DNA of 64,000 bases from Escarpia spicata (taxonomy: Eukaryota; Annelida; Polychaeta; Sabellida; Siboglinidae). Numbering within the stretch: position 1 is the first letter of the stretch; every line of letters begins with the position of its first letter. The position numbers were made by a program, and so were the translations under genes. A model generated the notes under the pieces. The model was not told where the DNA came from. It did not search any database and was given only the letters and a program-made list of their open reading frames with translations. Below are positions 11,425 through 23,495 of the stretch, piece by piece. The DNA lies in NCBI GenBank assembly GCA_963995525.1, contig OZ023217.1, forward strand, positions 25,843,587-25,907,586, in the 5' to 3' direction.

Positions 11425-12268
11425 AGGTTGATCAAATGGTCTGAAAAGTGGCAAATGCTGTTCAATTTTGGGAAATGTAAATGCCTCCACACAGGTCATG
11501 GGAATGAAGAGGTAAAATATAAAATGGGGGGTACTGTTCTAAGTACTACTGTAAAAGAAAAGGACTTAGGGTTAACCATTAGTGCTGATATGAAGGTTTC
11601 AGAGCAGTGCGGAATTGCAGCGTCAAAGGGAAATCAAATCCATGGATTAATTAGGCGAAATATAGCGTATAAGAAAAAAGAATTAATAGTACCGCTGTAC
11701 AAAACAATAGTGAGGCCTCATTTAGAATATTGTATACAAGCATGGAGGCCATATCGCAAGAAGGACATAGATATGCCAGAAAGAGTACAGAGGAGAGCGA
11801 CTAAAATGATACAAAATCTAAGGGATCTTAGTTACGAAATACGCCTAAAAGAATGTGGTTTAACAACACTAGAGACCAGGAGATTGAGAGGAGATCACAT
11901 AGAAGTGTTTAAAATATTGAATGGTTATGAAAATATTGATAGAAACATTTTTTTCTCAGTTAAGAAAGATAGAAGGACCAGAGGACATGAAGCTACATTA
12001 GTAAAGGAGCAGTGTAGATTAGATATAAGAAAATTCTCATTCTCACAAAGGACTGTAAATGAATGGAACAGATTATCTCCTGATTGTGTTGGTGCTAGTA
12101 GCGTGAATATGTTTAAAAATAAAATCGACACACACCTTAAAAAGGCGGGATACATGTAGATAAAAAGTATTGGACTCTCGATAAGCCAAAAGGCTTCCTT
12201 GTCCAACTGCCATCCAGAGTAATTTTCTGGATGGCAATCTTGTTAAATCTTGTTAAATCTTGTTAAAT
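11425..12268 (+). mobile_element. CR1-like LINE, 5'-truncated, 3' end of ORF2 intact
   Basis: An open frame of 243 residues (11,428-12,159) covers the region after the reverse transcriptase core. It contains WSEKWQMLFNFGKCKCLHTG, EKDLGLTIS, IVRPHLEYCIQAWRPY, RVQRRATKMI, ETRRLRGDHIEVFKILNG and, near the end, VNEWNRLSPDCV. These are hallmarks of CR1-clade elements. The 3' untranslated tail ends in three copies of a 10-bp TCTTGTTAAA unit, the short tandem tail typical of CR1. A second copy with the same tail lies at 53,550-54,005. The catalytic YADD region is missing, so the copy is dead on arrival, but its last frame is unbroken, so the insertion is fairly young. Confidence 0.9.
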
Positions 12269-12401
12269 CAGACAATTCAACCAAAGCATGTACAGTACAG
12301 GCCTGGGGTAATAGTAAAATGTAATAGCAATAGTAACGATTACAAATATTGAAGTAACAGTAATAGTAATATGTTGAATAAAAGCATAATGTAATAGTAA
12401 T

Positions 12402-15400
12402 AGGAAGCAATATGGAATTAACATCGGGCGCTAAGCAAACTGCTGCCAACGAGCTCCCAGATTACGTGCTATTTTTAGTTTGTTTTAAGTGCTCAGTGAC
12501 GCTAAATTTTGAAAGAACATTTTGTGAGTATACAGTTCATACACTGGATACATTTCTATGTCAGAATTGGTGGAAACAAATGTGAACTCTTATGATGTAC
12601 ATTGTGAGTTTCCTGGTTCTGAATATTGCATGCTTACACGGCTTCAACTAGCACAGCCAACGCCTAATTGCCTGTTATCGTGATTGTGTAGCCACTGACT
12701 TGAATAAGCATTGTCGTCCGGAAACCTGCAGCACTTTGATTACAATGATTGCAGTGCCAAGCAGGCCTAGACCGAAACAATACAGCAGTGCAGATTTGTG
12801 GTATATGAAACGTGGATCATCTACTGTCGAAATTGTTGTATTCACTATTCTTAAAGATTTGGGCATCCTGCATTTGCGTAGTCGTCGGGGTGGTCATCAT
12901 ATCCGAAAATGTCCAGGACACGACCTGAGTCAACGCACTGATATTTCTGACTTGGATTCGTGTTTATTGACTTTTCAAGTGGTCACGGGTAATCGGCCCC
13001 GTTCAAAGAGACATAAGCAGACTGGTTCAAACGCTATCAACCTATTGCCCTGCAAGTGTCAGACTGGAGAGAGCAGTACTGAGTCTGTTTCCATGAAGCT
13101 ATCTGCTGCCTTACTCAAGCCTCGTTCTGTCAAAAACAAAACCGCTTCACGTTTGGTTTACACGATTGACCACGACCTCGATGTGGTATTCTTGACGGAG
13201 ACGTGGCTGAGACCAGGTGACAGGGACCAGGCCACCATTGGTGACCTGTGTCCGCCTGGCTATAACATAATCCACGTTCCCAGATAAACAGGATATGGTG
13301 ACATTGGTATACTGTATAAGGACTCGTTGAAACTCAGGCTGATACTGAGTGATGAAGACACAAACCTCGTTTGAGTGTATGGAGGTTATGTTGTCTTCCA
13401 CGGAAAATACCCTTTACAGGATAATTATCGTCTATCGTCCTCCACCAAAGCTCATATCAACGGCATCATGTTTGCAAGAGTTCGGTGATGTACTAGACAC
13501 AACTGTGCATACTGGTGGCCGATATTACTGATCTCAACTTTCATGTCGACAATCCTAACAATAAAGATGCTTCAAATTTCTTGGATCTTCTAAATTCCTA
13601 TAATTTAACTCAGCATGTGACACCAGTCACACACCGACGTGGCCACACACTTGACCTAATTATTACCAGGTCATCTGAGGACAGTGTGACTGACGTCTTC
13701 GTGAAAGACAGTGCCCTGTCTGATATATGTGATCAATTTCCCGTTCACTTCTGCCTATCAGGGAATAAACCTAAGCTGAAGAAGAGGGTGATCACACACA
13801 GGAAATACAGACATGTTGACACCTGCACATTCAAGAAAGACATACAAAAGTCAATGCTACATTTGACATATGTACCTGACCTACCGCTAGGTGAAGTTGT
13901 TGAGCAGTACAACAGTGTCCTAGCATCACTCCTGGACGAGCACGCTCCAGCCCAACAACGCAGTGTGGTTATACGACCACAACCAGTTTGGTATACTGCA
14001 GATATCCTGGAGGCCAAGAGGGTTCGCAGGAAAACAGAGAGAAAATATCAGGAAACCGGACTTGTGGTGCATCTGTAGATATATACAGGGATAAACGGCG
14101 TGAATTGGCCAGGCTGATAGACAACGCCAAGAAACAGTACTTCAACGCTGAACGCTTGATTGACGCGCAAACTGATCTCAAATGTGTCTTCAATGTTATT
14201 GATCGGCTGTTGCATCGCAACACTCCGAGCATCCTCCCCAGTCATGACACTCCTGTCGAGATGGCGGACAGATTTGCAGACTTCTTCACACACAAGACCA
14301 CTAAGATACGCAATGACTTGTCACAGGTGTGAGTTCACCAGCTGGACTTACATGAACTGGTTTCACCTGATGAGAATATTACCTGCATTTTGTCAGAATT
14401 CACCCCTGTCTCAGAAACTGAGATCAGGATATTGGTCGAACAATCTCCTTCAAAATCACGCGGCTTAGATCCACTTCCGACGTGGCTTTTGAAAGACAAT
14501 CTCGATGAATTGTTGCAGGTGCTGATTCAAATTGTAAACCATTCCATGTTATCGGGGATTGTATCTGACTCTTTGAAGGAGGCCCTGGTGACCCCTGTGC
14601 TGAAAAAGAACAATCTTGATCCCGAGCTACTGAAGAACTTCCGACCTGTGTCGAATCTATCATTCATCTCCAAGCTGATAGAACGTACAGTGGCAACACC
14701 TACATGTCTGAACACGGATTGCACGAGGTTCTCCAGTCAGCCTACAAGAAACACCACAGTACTGAAACAGCGCTCCTCCGGATCAGTGACGATGTGCTCC
14801 GCGCCATGTACAGCAAGAAATGTGCTCTTCTAGTGCTACTCGACATGTCCGCAGCGTTCGATACAATGGATCATTCAGTGCTCCTCTCCATATTGCGTAC
14901 TAGACTGAGCATCTATGGGACAGCCCTCTTGTGGTTCAGGTCGTATCTAGCCAACAGAAAGCAGTCAGTTCTCACCCAGAGGGCATCATCCAACTGTCAG
15001 CGTTTGGACTTTGGGGTACCCCAGGGCCCTGTGCTGGGGCCTGTACTGTTTTGTGTTTACACCCTACCGTGGGGGATATCATGCGTCGACAAAACATTGA
15101 GTTTCACCTGTACGCAGATGACAGCCAACTGCTGCTCACCTTCAACCCCGCATCTTCCCAGTCAGCGCTTGACGCTGTGGAGAGGTGCATCGCCGAGGTC
15201 AAGATCTGGATGGCTTATAACTTCCTAAAACTGAACGACAACAACACGGAGTTTGTTGTAGTTGGAACTAACGGGCAGCCTGCAAAAGCAGCCATGACAG
15301 ACATCTCCATTGAGGAGAGCATTATCCCAGCAACTTTGAAAGCGAGGAATATTGGTGCAATTATTGACTCAAACTATGGACTGCAGGCACATGTAAACAT

Positions 15401-16230
15401 GATGTGTCGGTCAACTTACTACCATCTACGGAGCATCGGGAAGATCAGAAAATATCTGGATGTGAGTACGGCCCAGATAGCCACCCACGCCCTCGTCACG
15501 TCACAACTGGACTGCTTGAATGGATTACTGCATGGTCTCCCCGCATAGCAGCAGCTGGCCAAGTTACAACGAGTGCAGAACACAGCCGAACGCATTGTTT
15601 CCCCGTGTCCCTAGACGATTTCACATCACGCCAGTCCTTCGCGCACTACATCGGTTGCCTGTGAGGTATCGTGTGCAGTTCAAATTGCTCACACTGACCT
15701 ACAAGGCAATCCACGACGAAGGCCCATCCTACATCAAAGACATGCTGGTGCAACACAATCCGAGAAGATCACTTCGGTCTGAGAGCAGGTTGCTGCTGGC
15801 TGTGCCCATGTCAAAGACGCAACTGGGGGACAGGGCCTTCTCTGTGGCTGCACCCACACTGTGGAACAACATACTACTATCCATTCGTCAGGCTCTATCG
15901 ACGGATGTATTCAAAAGACAGTTAAAGACTTACTTGTTTTTCAAAGCTTTTTAGTACAGTTTTAATTATTTATGACATTTTATATAAAACACTTGTATTG
16001 TTTATAGATAATTCTGCATGTGTTTATTTTAGATCTACTTTATTTATACATCTACTTTATTTAGTTATTTATATATCTTAATTTTACATAGTTTTTTATT
16101 TTTATATTTTGAGGTTTTTTAATGTGTATTTGTATGTATTGCTTCAATGAATTTGTAAAGCGCCTTTGAGCAGTTTAGGTTGAAAAGGGTGCTATATAAA
16201 TATGCATATATTTATTATATTATTATTGAT
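12402..16230 (+). mobile_element. LINE 2: near-full-length L2/CR1-group non-LTR retrotransposon
   Basis: The segments lie in order on one strand. A basic N-terminal region is at 12,700-13,080. The endonuclease spans about 13,090-13,800, with DVVFLTETWLRPGDRD, HTLDLIITRS and a histidine in the following QFPVHF block. The reverse transcriptase spans about 14,390-15,300, with LDPLPTWLLKDNLDEL, LLDMSAAFDTMDH, FGVPQGPVLGPVLF and YADDSQLLLTF. The C-terminal region ends with DRAFSVAAPTLWNN and KTYLFFKAF at 15,954. The 3' tail has GTAAAGCGCCTTTGAGCAG, GTGCTATATAAAT and a final ATT-rich run. GTAATAGTAAT occurs just before (12,391-12,401) and just after (16,231-16,241), a candidate 11-bp target duplication. 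Several frameshifts and stops (for example near 13,288, 13,510, 14,080, 14,335, 14,690 and 15,550) disable it. Confidence 0.9.
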
Positions 16231-16241
16231 GTAATAGTAAT

Positions 16242-17096
16242 TGACCTATTACTTTTATATTACCATGCAACATTTCAAAGTTCAATTTGAGTTGTGCTTA
16301 TTTGCAGTCTGGTTATTTAATTATTTACAAGGAAAAGTATATATATATAAAATATGTTTTATCCATAAACAGTGTAGTTAGTAGATGATACTAAATAGTC
16401 TGTGGTACATATTTATGTTTATATACCATGTATTATACTATAAATAGTTCCGATGAAAAATATAATAGTATTAGTAGTTATTTCAAATGTAATAGTAATA
16501 TATAACTTTCAGCATGCAATAGCAATAGTAAAAGGAAGGAAACTAAGTAATATTGCATTGTGATATAATTTACCCAAGGCCTGGTACAGTATACAATACA
16601 ATTATAATATTGGAAATGGGGGAAATGTGAGGTATAATACGTATTACTATTAGTCTCTTTCCAAAACAATGTCACAACTTTTTGTTTACAGAGCACTATT
16701 GCATTATATGGGACATGAGGAGACGCGGTTTTGGTAACGCTACACACATAATCCCTACTACTATTACATTGACATGTAGACCCACATGAAGTGTGCTTTG
16801 CCGTGACAAACGTTACGAACTCCTCCCACAACGTGGTAAAAGGTTTAATTAGGGCCTGCATCGCATTGTCTGCTATCTTCATTAATTAAATTAAAATAGT
16901 TTGTTACGTAAACTGAATCACACAAAAAAAGCATCCAGGGCACAACATTGTCTAATAACATATCTTACTGACATTTTAACTGGTCACTTTGCTTTTAGTT
17001 TACAGTGTTTCTCGTAAGGCCTACATCAGTTATAGCCATTTGACACATTTACATGCGTAGATATGGTATATACGAATAATAATAATATATTTTATC
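16242..17096. other. AT-rich spacer with TAATAG-like words
   Basis: GTAATAGTAAT-like words also occur left of LINE 2 at 12,310-12,410, so LINE 2 appears to have landed inside this low-complexity stretch. No gene was recognised. Confidence 0.5.
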
Positions 17097-17830
17097 TAAT
17101 ATAGCGCCAGATCCAATTATAAATTGTTCGTGGCGCTTTACAACATGTAGAAGAACCCAGATAGAGGTAATAATGATGGCTAATTAAATATGCATTTTCT
17201 AAACGAAATTCTTATAAAATTAATATTAGTAAAATACAAATAAATACAGTAATTAAATAAATATACTAAAATAATGATCTTAGCTACAGTTCTATGTAGA
17301 CGTAAGACATTGCCAATTCATTTAACTAAACTAATGTACATGTAGGTATAAAATAAATATATAAATAGGTTAATTAATATATAAGAGAGATAAAACAAAT
17401 CAATGCAGAGACTAAACTATGCCACATTGGACAAGAACGAGAGTCGAAAACAATGAGTCTTTAAGTGTGCCTTGAAAGTAGAGAGACAATCAGACGTTTT
17501 AATGTCATTAGGCAAAGTGTTCCACAAAGTCGCCGGGGCGACCGCAAACGAACTGTCCCCAGTTTTGACATTAGTCCGCAGGACCGTTAACATGTTATTG
17601 TTGGTAGAGCGCAGGGCTCTTGTTGGTTTGTGTGGGCATACAAGGTCGCATAACTATTTCGGGGCATCGCTATGCACAGCTTTATATGTAAACACTAATA
17701 GCTTAAAGTCGATTCTGTGTGCTACAGGCAACCAGTGAAGAATGCACAACAAAGGCATGGCGCTGTCACTCCGTGCGCGGCGTAGGATCAACCTAGCAGC
17801 AGTGTTGTATGCCTACTTGAAGCACTTCGC
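17097..17830 (-). mobile_element. LINE 3' fragment (L2/CR1 group)
   Basis: On the minus strand the sequence decodes, with frame breaks, to the C-terminal end of a LINE ORF2. It contains LPVAHRIDFKLLVF, a PHKPTRALRS-like stretch, SSFAVA followed by LWNTLPNDIKTSDCLSTFKA, and a stop after FLSNVA. The tail follows, with CAAAGCGCCACGAACAATTT and GGCGCTATATTAGA ending in an ATT run at 17,097. It is 5'-truncated at an inverted hairpin (17,811-17,841). The open frames on the plus strand here are shadows. Confidence 0.8.
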
Positions 17831-17841
17831 TTCAAGTAGGC
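17811..17841. repeat. Perfect 13-bp stem, 5-nt loop hairpin
   Basis: GCCTACTTGAAGC (17,811-17,823) and GCTTCAAGTAGGC (17,829-17,841) flank ACTTC. It lies exactly at the 5' edge of the LINE fragment and may mark a fold-back event at truncation. Confidence 0.9.
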
Positions 17842-19577
17842 CTACAATGCATGAAACATTATGTGGTGATGAACAACATTATGAAAGAATCATCAAAATG
17901 GTCACTGAAACCAAACCAAATCTGAGCTGATTCCAAAGTCGCTCATAAAAATCGTTACGTAAAGCAATATTAATCTGCAAGCGCCCCGCGGTCTCGAAAC
18001 TCATCCATTTTCCCGATCGCGCCAAGCTGTTTCATTGTTCAACAATCCAACAGCATGGCGCGATCGTGATACGGATGCGTTTCCAGACCGAGGCGCTTGC
18101 AGACATTCTGTTACTAAATAACTTATACGCATACATGTACATACACTCGTGCCAGTGCTAGCACAGGAAGCAAACCGACGACTGATTACAGGTACGCAGA
18201 CTCAAGAGACTTCTGGCGCGACGTACACGCACACGTACAAGACTCTTCCCCAAGTATTCATACAGCAAGTTTACTATGACCAAAGACTATGTATAACTAA
18301 TGTAGTATTGCCAACCCGGCCATCCAGGGAAATTTCGAAAACATAAAAACATTATTTTCTTCCTAGGGATCGTCGATAAGCCCCAAAAAGTTTAGCGCTT
18401 GAAATTCAAAGCGTCTAGTAGGAAAAGCTTAGCATCCATACATACGCACGCAGGTACGCAGTCATGCACGCACGCACGCACGCACGCACGCACACATACA
18501 CACACACACAGTAGCTCAATTACAGTTAGATTCAGGGTTTAGCAACACACATGGTGAAATATGCATTTATTGGTTGACGATTCACAAGAAGTCACTGTGA
18601 AGAGAGTCGTTCAATTAAATCCCACCGAGTTCATGCAGTTCTTGAAAGCAGAGCGTGATATCCAAATCCCATTGCGAACGTTCTTGTACTACCCCTCGAA
18701 AACACTACGGTAGTGTTTTGAGCGTAAGAAAAAAACTGTAACAAAATTAAAACACTATTCTATATTTTTCTCAAATTTTCAGTTTCTCTGTGTAGAAATC
18801 TTAAATAAATTACTTCTCGCTTGGTGGGAAGTCGACGGTATCCGGGCAAGCGTTAGTAAACTTTACATAAAGAACGTGGTATCTTGGTAAGGGTTACGTA
18901 ACGATAACAAACAAAGCTGTTGATACCAGAGTGGCAGTATTAAATTTAATTAACATCCACGATGTCAACGATAAGTTCATGGAGTGCACGAGCGTCATTC
19001 TTTTTTTAATTGCTTAACGCCGGCGGCGGGAACATCCGGGATGTGTGCATAATATTTCAAATATTGTGGGGGTGAGTGGGAGAAGTTAACACAATGTGGT
19101 ATAAGACAACACGACGTGGTATAAGATACCCGCAACCCAAAGTGACAAACTAAGAACTCAGAATATTAACTGGTGTCTCTTTAATCAAAAGCTGTAGATA
19201 ACACTAAACGTTATGAATGTATGTGAATACCTTTATACGTACATGTGTTCTTTTTACTTAATTAACTATTTAACCATACATTTTATAACGAATATTTTAT
19301 AATTGTTTTTTATTGTATTTTATTCAATCTTTTTTATTGCAAAGAAATAAAACCTATTATTATTATATAAGTTAATAGCAGTGGAGATGAAATTCAGGCT
19401 CGTGTATCCTAACCAAATCCGCGAATGGATTCTAAAGAAATTGTGGAAATATTAGCGACTTACTATGTTCGAACTCTCAGTCAGAATCCTATAATTGTGC
19501 ATGCGTGTTTGCGTGCGTCCGAGTGTATCTGTACCATTTTATAAACAACATAATGATATGTATAATTATATATATAT
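17842..19577. other. Unassigned sequence
   Basis: Contains a GCAC-type microsatellite (about 18,440-18,510), a partial head of the GT-microsatellite element (about 18,615-18,690, AATCCCACCGAGTTCATGCA) and a short palindrome AAAACACTACGGTAGTGTTTT near 18,700. No gene was recognised. Confidence 0.45.
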
Positions 19578-19790
19578 ATATAACCCTAACCCCAACCATA
19601 GCTGACTCCAACAACAACTAATAATAATAATAATGTTAACCATAACGAATAATACCATTTCACACTAACGCTTTACTCTTGCCGCTTGTTTGGTTCTAAA
19701 GATTACACTAACCTCTACCCATAACTGACTCCAACCATATCTAATAAAAATAATAACCCTAACCCCATTGGATAATGATAGTTAACACTC
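19578..19790. repeat. Degenerate repeat with telomere-like TAACCC words
   Basis: Blocks of CTAACCCTAACCCCAACCAT, CATAACTGACTCCAACCAT and AACCCTAACCCC recur about 120-150 bp apart. Another block lies at about 20,362-20,405. The TAACCC runs are only two units long, so this is not a true telomeric tract. Confidence 0.6.
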
Positions 19791-19801
19791 TAACTATTTA
19801 G

Positions 19802-20133
19802 AGCGCACGGAGCGCAGTGGTGCAGTAGCTAGCGCTTCGGACTCTCGACCGGGAGAACTCGCGTTCGAATTCTGTGCTGCGGTGTCGAACCTTGGGCAAG
19901 TTCGTTCACTTTACGTTGCTCCAGTTCATTCAGCTGTATGAATGAGTACCTGGCTATAAACAGTGGTGGATATTTGTGTACGAATAGTCTTCGCGCATTA
20001 ATTGCAGCGTGGCTGGATGCTTCCCAGAAAAGTCGAGATGGTGTTCGATTGAACAGGTCTGCCAGGGAGTAAAATGTAAAGCGCTTTGAACAGTCCCGAG
20101 GACTGGATACTGCGCTATATAAGAACTTACCTT
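19802..20133 (+). mobile_element. tRNA-derived SINE, copy B (full length)
   Basis: The tRNA-like head contains GCAGTGGTGCAGTAGCTAGC and GCGTTCGAATTCTGTGCTGC. The body contains TGGGCAAGTTCGTTCACTTT and CAGCTGTATGAATGAGTACC. The tail contains GTAAAGCGCTTTGAACAGTC and GCGCTATATAAGAACTTACC. It inserted next to the TAACCC-rich repeat and abuts a LINE fragment on its right. Confidence 0.9.
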
Positions 20134-20139
20134 TTTATT

Positions 20140-20310
20140 CTAGCATGTCGTTTCCAAATCTGCTTGTCTTGCACTATCCTCTGCCAGATGGTGCCCTTCC
20201 AGTACTCGTTTAGTTCGTCTCTCCACCGTCTCGCCGGTCTTCCTCTAGATCGTTTCCCTTCGTAAGGTCTCCAGGTGGTGATACGCAACGTACATCGGGT
20301 ATCTCGTAGT
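20140..20310 (-). mobile_element. LINE C-terminal fragment
   Basis: Minus-strand translation gives RPYEGKRSRGRPARRWRDEL followed by EYWKGTIWQRIVQDKQIWK. This is the basic R-GRP-RRWRD-L signature near the C-terminus of many RTE/Jockey-type ORF2 proteins. It has no catalytic region and is bounded on the right by a TA run. Confidence 0.7.
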
Positions 20311-20869
20311 CTGCTGATATATATATATATATATATATCTGATTAGTTCCAATGATTACACTATGCCTAACCCTAATCCTAAACATAACTGACCTCAACC
20401 ATAACTATTTATGATAACAAAGAACAAGAAGTTAATTTTGACCCCAAAATATAATAAATATTGACACCAAAACATATCAGGTATATACATTTACACAAAT
20501 AAAGGAGATATGCATACATAATAATATGTGTGTACACTATTTTTTTAAACCAGTATATTAATTAATTAACGGAAAATCACATGTTAATGTTATGACAAAT
20601 AGGGGCTCCGATTAAGACATATGTCGTTATTATTGGAGCCACCGCAGTTATAACAATTTAAAAATAAAATAAAATGGCCTTTTAAATTATGAGTCTATCT
20701 AAATTATATAATCGTGTTAATTATATATTACAGTAAATGTTCTTTATAGCGACTGATACAATCAAAACTGTGTATGTACTTGACTACTAAAATGTTGGTC
20801 CATTGATTAGCAATTAATGTTAATGATTTTAGTGACATAAATAACAATTTAGAAGTGTACATGTATCTT

Positions 20870-21105
20870 TGCATTTTTTCAGGAGAAAGTTTTAGTGTAA
20901 ATTGCAAAGCCTCGCAGGCTATGAGTATATATCTTTTCTTTCACTATTTCAGGAGTGTTGTTTATAATGTATGGCAAGTTATATTTATTACATTGTTTTG
21001 CAAATTCATGTTTAGTTCTGGCATTATGTATAGTATTAGATTTCCGAGTGTCAAGGTGGTGTATATTAACATTTGAAGTAATCTGCCAGTTTAATAAGCA
21101 AACAG
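20870..21105 (-). mobile_element. LINE C-terminal fragment, same family as 2941-3740
   Basis: Minus-strand frame with KHEFAKQCNKYNLP, INNTPEIVKEKIYTHSLRGF and YTKTF, parallel to the tail at 2941-3204. The preceding stretch (20,430-20,869) shows nothing beyond AT-rich sequence. Confidence 0.65.
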
Positions 21106-21112
21106 ACAGATT

Positions 21113-21134
21113 ATATATATATATATATACAGTG

Positions 21135-21164
<30 letters not shown>
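21113..21164. repeat. (TA)n and (CA)n microsatellite
   Basis: Two TA runs separated by CAGTG, passing into CA repeats. It sits at the 5' edge (minus-strand sense) of the LINE fragment. Confidence 0.95.
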
Positions 21165-21165
<1 letters not shown>

Positions 21166-21169
21166 GTCC

Positions 21170-23171
21170 TTATGCTGATATCGTGATTTTTAAGCGTCAG
21201 TACGCCTTGTTGTTAGTATGGTATATTCTATTAAATTACTATTACATATTTAATGAATGATCATTTCTGCGTTCTTGTTATTGTGATGGATGCATCTATT
21301 CTGACTTTCTAACTTAAAATAAAAAATGACGTAGGCCCGCTTTATCTATGTCAATCGACTACTGCATGGAACTATCCATTATGTAAGTGTGTTAGAAGGC
21401 GCCACTGATTATTTCCAGAAGCCTGTATTAAGGTAACAACACTGAACTTGGACAATCATTCACCAAAAGGATAACGTTATTACAGATATCGAGTGCGAGG
21501 ATAGCTCAATGCCGCAGTGGCTGCACACCATTTGCTGAGCGATATTGTAGCACATATGAGTGGAATACCGAATGTGCTTTAATCGAAAGTACATCTTCGC
21601 CGGAGATGGAGACATGCTGCTCTACAGCGTCATGTCGTTTTGCCGTTGTCATTTATCCGAGCAGCTGCCACTTGGCTGATTAATGTGATGCGCTTTAAAG
21701 TTGTGCATCGTGCTTTTACGTTGTCACCGGAGACTGTCGCATTCCGGGCTATGCGTCTTCATTTGTCCAGCATTAGGACTCGCAGTGATTTTAATGCGAG
21801 TGGCAGTCGCTTATTAAAGGGAAATATGCCGGGTTGTGATGTCGTATTCAGATAAGTAAAAATGAAACCGATAACGATTACGTGTATGCCCATCGGAATG
21901 TACCAATTTATTCATACCTCCTTTATTTTACGTATTCACTTAACAGCTTACAAAATAGCCGCTATCGTGACAGCAGGAAAGTGAATGGCAGCTGCTACCG
22001 TATGCCGCCAAGACATCGTGGACTTCACATTGTATTTCAAACGAAACAGACCTTTGCTTTCAGTTCGAATAGACGTATCATATATTTGTAACGACACATC
22101 TGTCTGCATACGTTTAGCAGAGGTGTTTTATAATCAATTACTCTAATTACATTTGATTTTGATCACCTGCTGCTGTAAACATTTGAACATATAATATATG
22201 GTTATGGTTATGTAGCCGCTTCGTGTATAGTTAACTCGTGACCCACTGATACACCAACCATGCCTTGAGTGCACAGCAATAGCAGTGAACTTTCCCCTTT
22301 CGTTTTACGTATGAAATAAGTTGTTCTTTGGCCTGTTACTTCTTCTGTGAAGGGTTTACCCAAGGGCTGACCTAAACTGACAAACTACTAAGAGCGAATG
22401 AATTTCATCGACCTTACATTCTTACATGTGCCACCTCACCCTCCTTCCACCTCACCCTCCTTCCACCTCAGATTAAAAAAACTATTTATTTTAACACTGT
22501 GTTGAACGTTAGCACATATTTCAATTATGCGCTGTCCAAACAGTAGCTCCTTAATAATCCACTCCAGTATAATGTTAAGCAATATAATAGCTATATTATT
22601 AATTATAAATAAGTACAGTAGGGACACTTTAATTATATATGGATATCGAATTAACCGAATGATAATTGGACATAATTTCGTCACCGAAATATGAGCCGAT
22701 TCTAAATATAATCCTAATGGAAATGGTAAAGACGTGCATTTATCAAACGAAGATGCAGGAACTTAAATTATGAGATGGAACAGCATTTGGGTACCGAGAA
22801 TATCACTAAACATAGGTAATTTGAGTGGTATTTTGGCATTTTAGTAAAACAAAATAAAAAATTATTTAAATATCAGGATATGTTATCAACAGAAACAACG
22901 AATACTTCGGAATTAATTAGAAGTCATACTGTTTCTAGAATACTCGTGTGGTAAAAAATAACAGGTTGCAACCGAATGTGCATTTGTGGCAGCTGTCTCG
23001 TGACGTCATCTACCAGGGTCGGCCACTCGGAGTGCCTATCAGTGGCACTTCTTAGAAGCTCGATGCCATACACGTGCTCTTCTTCGGGCCATATTTAATA
23101 CTCTTGATGTAGGCCTTATGTCTCTGACTGGCTTTTAGGCTTCGAGTTTTTCTTGGGATGTTGACATGTGG
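21170..23171. other. No recognisable feature
   Basis: Open frames of 60-82 residues here show no domain. A small duplication, CACCTCACCCTCCTTC, lies near 22,433-22,470. Confidence 0.4.
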
Positions 23172-23495
23172 AGCGCGGCAGCATGGTTAGTAGAAGAGCG
23201 TACTTTCAATCGATAAACTACGAGATCGAATCATCTTGCTGTCGTATTGATGCTTTGGCAATGTCGTTCACTCCAGTGTGTCTCAGTTCATTTAGAAGTA
23301 TGAATGAGTATCTGGCAAAACACTGTGGTGGATATATGTGAATGAGTTTTCATACCGCAGTAACTAATGCGTGGCTGAATTCTTCCCCATGAAATCGAGA
23401 TAGTGTTAGAATGAACGGGACTGTCAAGGGGTGAAGTGTAAAGCGCTTTGACTAGTCCTGTGCGTGTGATACTTCTATATATAGCGTGTTACCTT
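23172..23495 (+). mobile_element. tRNA-derived SINE, copy C (old, degenerate)
   Basis: The body (CAGTTCATTTAGAAGTATGA, ACTGTGGTGGATATATGTGA) and tail (GTGTAAAGCGCTTTGACTAG) align with copies A and B. The tRNA-like head has lost its B-box consensus, reading GAGATCGAATCATCTTG. Confidence 0.75.

Noticed and set aside
19578..19790. True telomeric tract
   Set aside because: Only two consecutive TAACCC-like units at a time, mixed with other words.
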